Below, in pieces: positions 6,967 to 9,300 of a stretch of 9,300 nt of DNA; positions within the stretch are counted from its first letter, which is position 1, and the number at the start of each line of letters is the position of its first letter. Both the position numbers and the translations under genes were made by a program. Below the pieces are notes generated by a model. That model was not told the origin of the DNA. It worked only from the letters and a program-made list of their open reading frames with translations, and made no database searches. The stretch spans positions 1 through 9,300 of the forward strand of contig JAEDHZ010000050.1 of assembly GCA_016292705.1 (NCBI GenBank), read 5' to 3'. This DNA comes from Clostridiaceae bacterium (lineage in GTDB: Bacteria; Bacillota; Clostridia; Oscillospirales; Acutalibacteraceae).

Positions 6967-7002
6967 GGACAAAAAATTATTAAATCATGGGTTCTGTCCT
7001 TT
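6967..7002 (-). promoter_or_regulatory. prfB leader mini-ORF (AUG AUU UAA UAA) with Shine-Dalgarno and weak stem
   Basis: On the minus strand, AAAGGA (7002-6997) is followed after 8 bases by ATG (6988-6986), ATT, TAA and TAA (to 6977). That is a two-codon ORF with double stop about 60 bases upstream of prfB. GGACAGAA (6999-6992) can pair with TTTTGTCC (6974-6967), one G-U included, putting the mini-ORF in a 17-base loop and tying up part of its ribosome site. The prfB ribosome site uses the same GAAAGGA string. A regulatory role is inference only. Confidence 0.3.
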
Positions 7003-7035
7003 CAAATAATCATAATAAGGCATATTAACTTATAT

Positions 7036-7064
7036 ATTATACATACTTTTCACATAAAGAGCAA
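7036..7064 (-). promoter_or_regulatory. Probable prfB promoter
   Basis: On the minus strand, a perfect TATAAT -10 box (7041-7036) lies 17 bases downstream of TTGCTC (7064-7059), which matches only three of six -35 bases. The start would be near 7029, giving a leader of about 110 bases to prfB. The perfect -10 box, good spacing and flanking A/T tracts make it the best candidate in this region. Confidence 0.55.
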
Positions 7065-7124
7065 CCAAAAAAGCAAAAAACCCGGCTTTTTTTGAAAAAA
7101 TGCTGAAAAAACGACTCAAAGCAA

Positions 7125-7152
7125 TTGCAATTTTTCCAAAAAACTGTAGAAT
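7125..7152 (+). promoter_or_regulatory. Candidate upstream promoter for the RING-like gene
   Basis: TTGCAA (7125-7130, four of six) and TAGAAT (7147-7152, five of six) are separated by 16 bases, with A/T tracts upstream. It would start near 7159 and give a leader of about 100 bases. It may work with or instead of the -10 box at 7219. Confidence 0.35.
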
Positions 7153-7160
7153 GATATATG

Positions 7161-7173
7161 GACGAAGTTCGTC
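7161..7173. repeat. 13-base palindrome GACGAAGTTCGTC
   Basis: GACGAA and TTCGTC are exact complements around a single G. As DNA it could be a small operator just after the candidate start near 7159. As RNA it would form only a 5-bp stem with a 3-base loop. It does not match the Gram-positive LexA box. Confidence 0.3.
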
Positions 7174-7218
7174 AAAAATAATGCGCCGGATTTCAGGCTG
7201 AAATAATACATTACGGAC

Positions 7219-7224
7219 TATAAT
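7219..7224 (+). promoter_or_regulatory. Consensus -10 box proximal to the RING-like gene
   Basis: A perfect TATAAT lies about 36 bases before the chosen ATG, which would give a short leader of about 29 bases carrying the GGAAAGGA ribosome site. No good -35 box is present 16-18 bases upstream, so it is either weak, activator-dependent or a chance match in AT-rich DNA. Confidence 0.4.
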
Positions 7225-7259
7225 ATAGATTAAGTTTTATAAACATGGAAAGGAACAAA

Positions 7260-8324
7260 ATGAGATACGAAAACTCTATCTGCGATGGTTGCAAAAATGA
7301 ATTCAAGCAGGGCGAAGACATTGTTGTCTGCCCCGAATGCGGAACACCACAGCACCGCAAATGCTATGAAGAAAACGACGAATGTGTCAATGCCTCTTTG
7401 CATGAAACCGGCTTTGTCTGGCAAGGCGAGGTGACAACGCCCGTTTCCGAAGAAAAAGAGAAAAAGCAAAACGAAGAACAACAACTTGTCTGCCCTTCCT
7501 GCGGCCATGAAAATCCGCCGGGATCACCCTTTTGCGAAGTCTGCGGCCAGAAGTTCACCCTTTTCGGCGTGAATCTGCTTGAAAAAGAGCAACGCCTCAA
7601 CCGTGAAATTGATGAAGATGACAGACTCAACGAGGAGATGCTGGATGTTCAAAACAACATCCTCAACGGAACGGCAACGGGTGCGGACATTGAAAGGATG
7701 CTGGACGCAAGGGCAAAAATTGTTGCCCCCGGCCTCACAAAAGAGCAGGAGCAGGAAATCATCTGTTCCAATCCGATAAAGAGGGTTCTTGTTTTTGTTT
7801 CCTCAAACGCTGTGCGCTATGTCAACAAATTCAGGAAAATTGAAAGCACCGGTTCGCTCACCTGGAACTGGGCTGCGTTTTTCTTTTCTCCGTTCTGGTT
7901 CTTTTATCGAAAGCTATACAAAGCCGGTGCGGTCTTTCTTACGCTCAGGGTTGCAATTTCAATCATTATGCTTCCTCTCATGGAAAAGTTCCAGTCCTTT
8001 TCCGCCGCTGTTCTTGAGGCTGCAAAAAATTCAACAACAGACGCCGCCTTTGCCGCTGCATACAACAACTTTTTGCAAGCTTCTTTTCCCGTCTATGTCC
8101 TCTGCATTCTGACCGTTGCGCTGTCTGTTGTTTCTGCCCTCATTGCGGACAGACTTTATAAAAAATATGTTACACGGGTACTCAATGAGGCGGCTCAGAT
8201 TTCCGATCCGCTGATCTTTTCCCATTTCTTTTTGCGCAATAGCGCTGTGAATCCCCACGCAGCTTTCTTTGCGCTCGCAGCTGTATACATTATTCCGAAC
8301 ATTGTCATGCTTTTCATTCAGTAA
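7260..8324 (+). CDS. Membrane protein with prokaryotic RING-like finger, zinc ribbon and DUF2628-like region
   Basis: A 354-residue protein of unknown role. Residues 8-48 form a treble-clef finger (Cys8, Cys11, Cys24, Cys27, His32, Cys35, Cys42, perhaps His48) with the signature IVVCPECGTPQHRKCY, which I recognise as Prok-RING family 1. Residues 78-95 form a zinc ribbon (CPSC...CEVC). A charged, probably helical linker (107-165) follows. From about 184 there is a DUF2628-like segment (NKFRKIE...WNWAAFFFSPFWFFYRKLYKAG), then membrane helices at about 222-240, 276-296 and 333-353, so the fingers are probably cytoplasmic. The start is ATG 7260, with GGAAAGGA 5 bases upstream. The ATG at 7245 has no ribosome site. 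It precedes galU by 33 bases in the same direction. RING-type fingers in bacteria are thought to bind proteins or act in protein stability. No ubiquitin-like, E1 or E2 gene is in view, so ligase activity is not supported. Confidence 0.85.
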   Translation: MRYENSICDGCKNEFKQGEDIVVCPECGTPQHRKCYEENDECVNASLHETGFVWQGEVTTPVSEEKEKKQNEEQQLVCPSCGHENPPGSPFCEVCGQKFTLFGVNLLEKEQRLNREIDEDDRLNEEMLDVQNNILNGTATGADIERMLDARAKIVAPGLTKEQEQEIICSNPIKRVLVFVSSNAVRYVNKFRKIESTGSLTWNWAAFFFSPFWFFYRKLYKAGAVFLTLRVAISIIMLPLMEKFQSFSAAVLEAAKNSTTDAAFAAAYNNFLQASFPVYVLCILTVALSVVSALIADRLYKKYVTRVLNEAAQISDPLIFSHFFLRNSAVNPHAAFFALAAVYIIPNIVMLFIQ

Positions 8325-8357
8325 TACTGTAATATAAATAACAAGGAGAAATACTAT

Positions 8358-9239
8358 ATGAAAATCAGAAAAGCTATCATTCCCGCCGCAGGGCTCGGAA
8401 CAAGAGTTCTTCCGGCATCAAAGTCGATACCCAAAGAGATGCTCAACATTGTTGACAAACCGGCAATCCAGTATATTGTTGAAGAAGCCGTTGAAGCCGG
8501 TATTGAAGAAATCCTCATCATCACGAACCGCGGAAAGGGAGCAATTGAGGATCACTTTGACCACTCGTTTGAACTTGAGGCAAGTCTCAGGAACAACCCG
8601 TCAAAAAAGAGGATATATGACGACATCCTCAAGCCGGTACACATGGCGAACATATACTTTTTGCGCCAGAAGGAAACCAACGGCCTTGCGGACGCAATTG
8701 CAAAAACACGCAACTTCATCGGTAACGAGCCGTTCGCAATTCTCTACGGTGACGATGTTATCACAAACAGGGGCGGAAAGCCCGTCATCGGTCAGCTGTG
8801 CGATGCCTTTGAAAAGTATCAAAAAGGTGTTGTCGGAGTGAAGGAAGTGCCGCGAAAGGATGTGAGCAAATATTGCTCGCTTGATGTAACTGCGCTTGAC
8901 GGAAGACTTATGGAATGTCACGACATTATCGAAAAGCCGACGGAGGATCAGATTATCTCCTGCTATTCCATTCTCGGAAGAGTCGTTATGCCGCCCGAGA
9001 TTTTTGACATCATTGACAGCACTCCGATAAACGAAAAAGCCGGTGAGGTCTATTTCACCGACTCAATGGTTCTTCTTGCAAAAAAGTTCGGATTGCTTGC
9101 GCTCGATTTTGAGGGCAAACGCTACGACATGGGCAACAAACTCGGAATTATGAAAGCAAACTGCGAATTTGCTCTTGAGCATGATGAAATCGGAGAAGAT
9201 TTCAAAAAATACATAAAAGAGCTTGCAGAAACACTGTAA
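8358..9239 (+). CDS. galU: UTP-glucose-1-phosphate uridylyltransferase
   Basis: Cytoplasmic nucleotidyltransferase that makes UDP-glucose from UTP and glucose 1-phosphate, feeding glycolipid, cell-wall glycan or exopolysaccharide synthesis. The 293-residue length is typical. Motifs include AAGLGTRVLPASK (10-22), PKEML (25-29), DKPAIQYIVEEA, IEDHFDHSFELE, GDDV from 131, VKEVPRKDVSKY, IIEKP and a GxVYFTD motif (229-235). Two spots depart from the usual family pattern: Tyr130 before GDD, where Leu is common, and Tyr-Phe in GEVYFTD, where Gln-Leu (GEIQLTD) is common. Both lie near the sugar-nucleotide pocket. AAGGAG (8343-8348) is 9 bases before the ATG. It follows the RING-like gene by 33 bases, so read-through is likely, and a strong terminator follows the stop. 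Confidence 0.95.
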   Translation: MKIRKAIIPAAGLGTRVLPASKSIPKEMLNIVDKPAIQYIVEEAVEAGIEEILIITNRGKGAIEDHFDHSFELEASLRNNPSKKRIYDDILKPVHMANIYFLRQKETNGLADAIAKTRNFIGNEPFAILYGDDVITNRGGKPVIGQLCDAFEKYQKGVVGVKEVPRKDVSKYCSLDVTALDGRLMECHDIIEKPTEDQIISCYSILGRVVMPPEIFDIIDSTPINEKAGEVYFTDSMVLLAKKFGLLALDFEGKRYDMGNKLGIMKANCEFALEHDEIGEDFKKYIKELAETL

Positions 9240-9253
9240 CTTAAACTGTTTTT

Positions 9254-9285
9254 AACGGGCGTCCCGAGGGGCGCCCGTTGTTGTT
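9254..9285 (+). terminator. Intrinsic terminator after galU
   Basis: AACGGGCG (9254-9261) pairs exactly with CGCCCGTT (9272-9279). The stem extends inward by one G-U and two G-C pairs to a CGAG tetraloop. GTTGTTGTT follows as an interrupted T-run. It begins 14 bases after the galU stop and closes the RING-galU unit. Confidence 0.88.
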
Positions 9286-9300
9286 CCGGAAATTCTATTG

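Larger units (their letters stand above)
6920..7259. other. Divergent intergenic region between prfB and the RING-like membrane gene
   Basis: About 340 bases with no convincing long gene. The left third is the prfB leader with a mini-ORF. The centre holds the prfB promoter on the minus strand. Positions 7067-7143 carry repeated runs of five to seven A or T, roughly spaced at helical turns in part, suggesting curved DNA. The right third holds candidate plus-strand promoter elements and a 13-base palindrome. The parts are listed separately. I see no tRNA or known riboswitch pattern. Confidence 0.7.

Noticed and set aside
7067..7094. Possible intrinsic terminator (AAAAAAGC / GCTTTTTT)
   Set aside because: The stem is nearly all A-T with a 10-base loop and no plus-strand gene ends upstream; better explained as part of the A/T tract cluster.
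7245..7259. ATG at 7245 as the start of the RING-like protein
   Set aside because: It has no ribosome site, and its first codons contain the GGAAAGGA that serves the ATG at 7260.

Overview
The window looks like a chromosomal segment of a low-to-mid-GC Firmicute, most likely an uncultured gut member of class Clostridia. The signs are AGGAG-type ribosome binding sites, a FemABX-family peptidoglycan branching enzyme next to murE, an orphan PHP-type histidinol-phosphatase-like protein, and a zinc-ribbon/DUF2628-like membrane protein. I see no transposase, integrase, phage gene, tRNA, rRNA or CRISPR array. It reads as ordinary chromosome with a few unusual details.

Left block (1-2768, + strand): the 3' ~95% of murE, cut by the left edge, followed after 12 bases by a femX/femA-like gene. 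Together they set the third residue of the peptidoglycan stem peptide and probably branch it. The MurE substrate motif is DDPD rather than the DNPR of diaminopimelate enzymes. That fits a lysine-like (non-DAP) substrate and agrees with a Fem-type neighbour. Next comes a 168-base intergenic stretch with a good sigma-A-type promoter and a perfect inverted repeat just downstream of the expected transcription start. It drives a short-chain dehydrogenase (2937-3782) that overlaps a PHP-domain phosphatase (3779-4546) by ATGA, so the two are translationally coupled.

Middle block (4547-6919, - strand): a strong bidirectional terminator separates the convergent genes. On the minus strand prfB (release factor 2) is followed 7 bases later by a secreted calcineurin-like phosphoesterase. 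This prfB is one continuous frame with no UGA frameshift site. Its leader instead contains a well-formed two-codon mini-ORF (AUG AUU UAA UAA).

Right block (6920-9300): a 340-base divergent intergenic region rich in A/T tracts holds promoters for both directions. On the plus strand it leads to a membrane protein with an N-terminal prokaryotic RING-like treble clef, a zinc ribbon and a DUF2628-like membrane region. galU (UTP-glucose-1-phosphate uridylyltransferase) follows 33 bases later and ends in a clear intrinsic terminator. The RING-like membrane protein is the least understood gene here. The murE-femX pair, the prfB leader and the SDR-PHP overlap are the other points worth checking.
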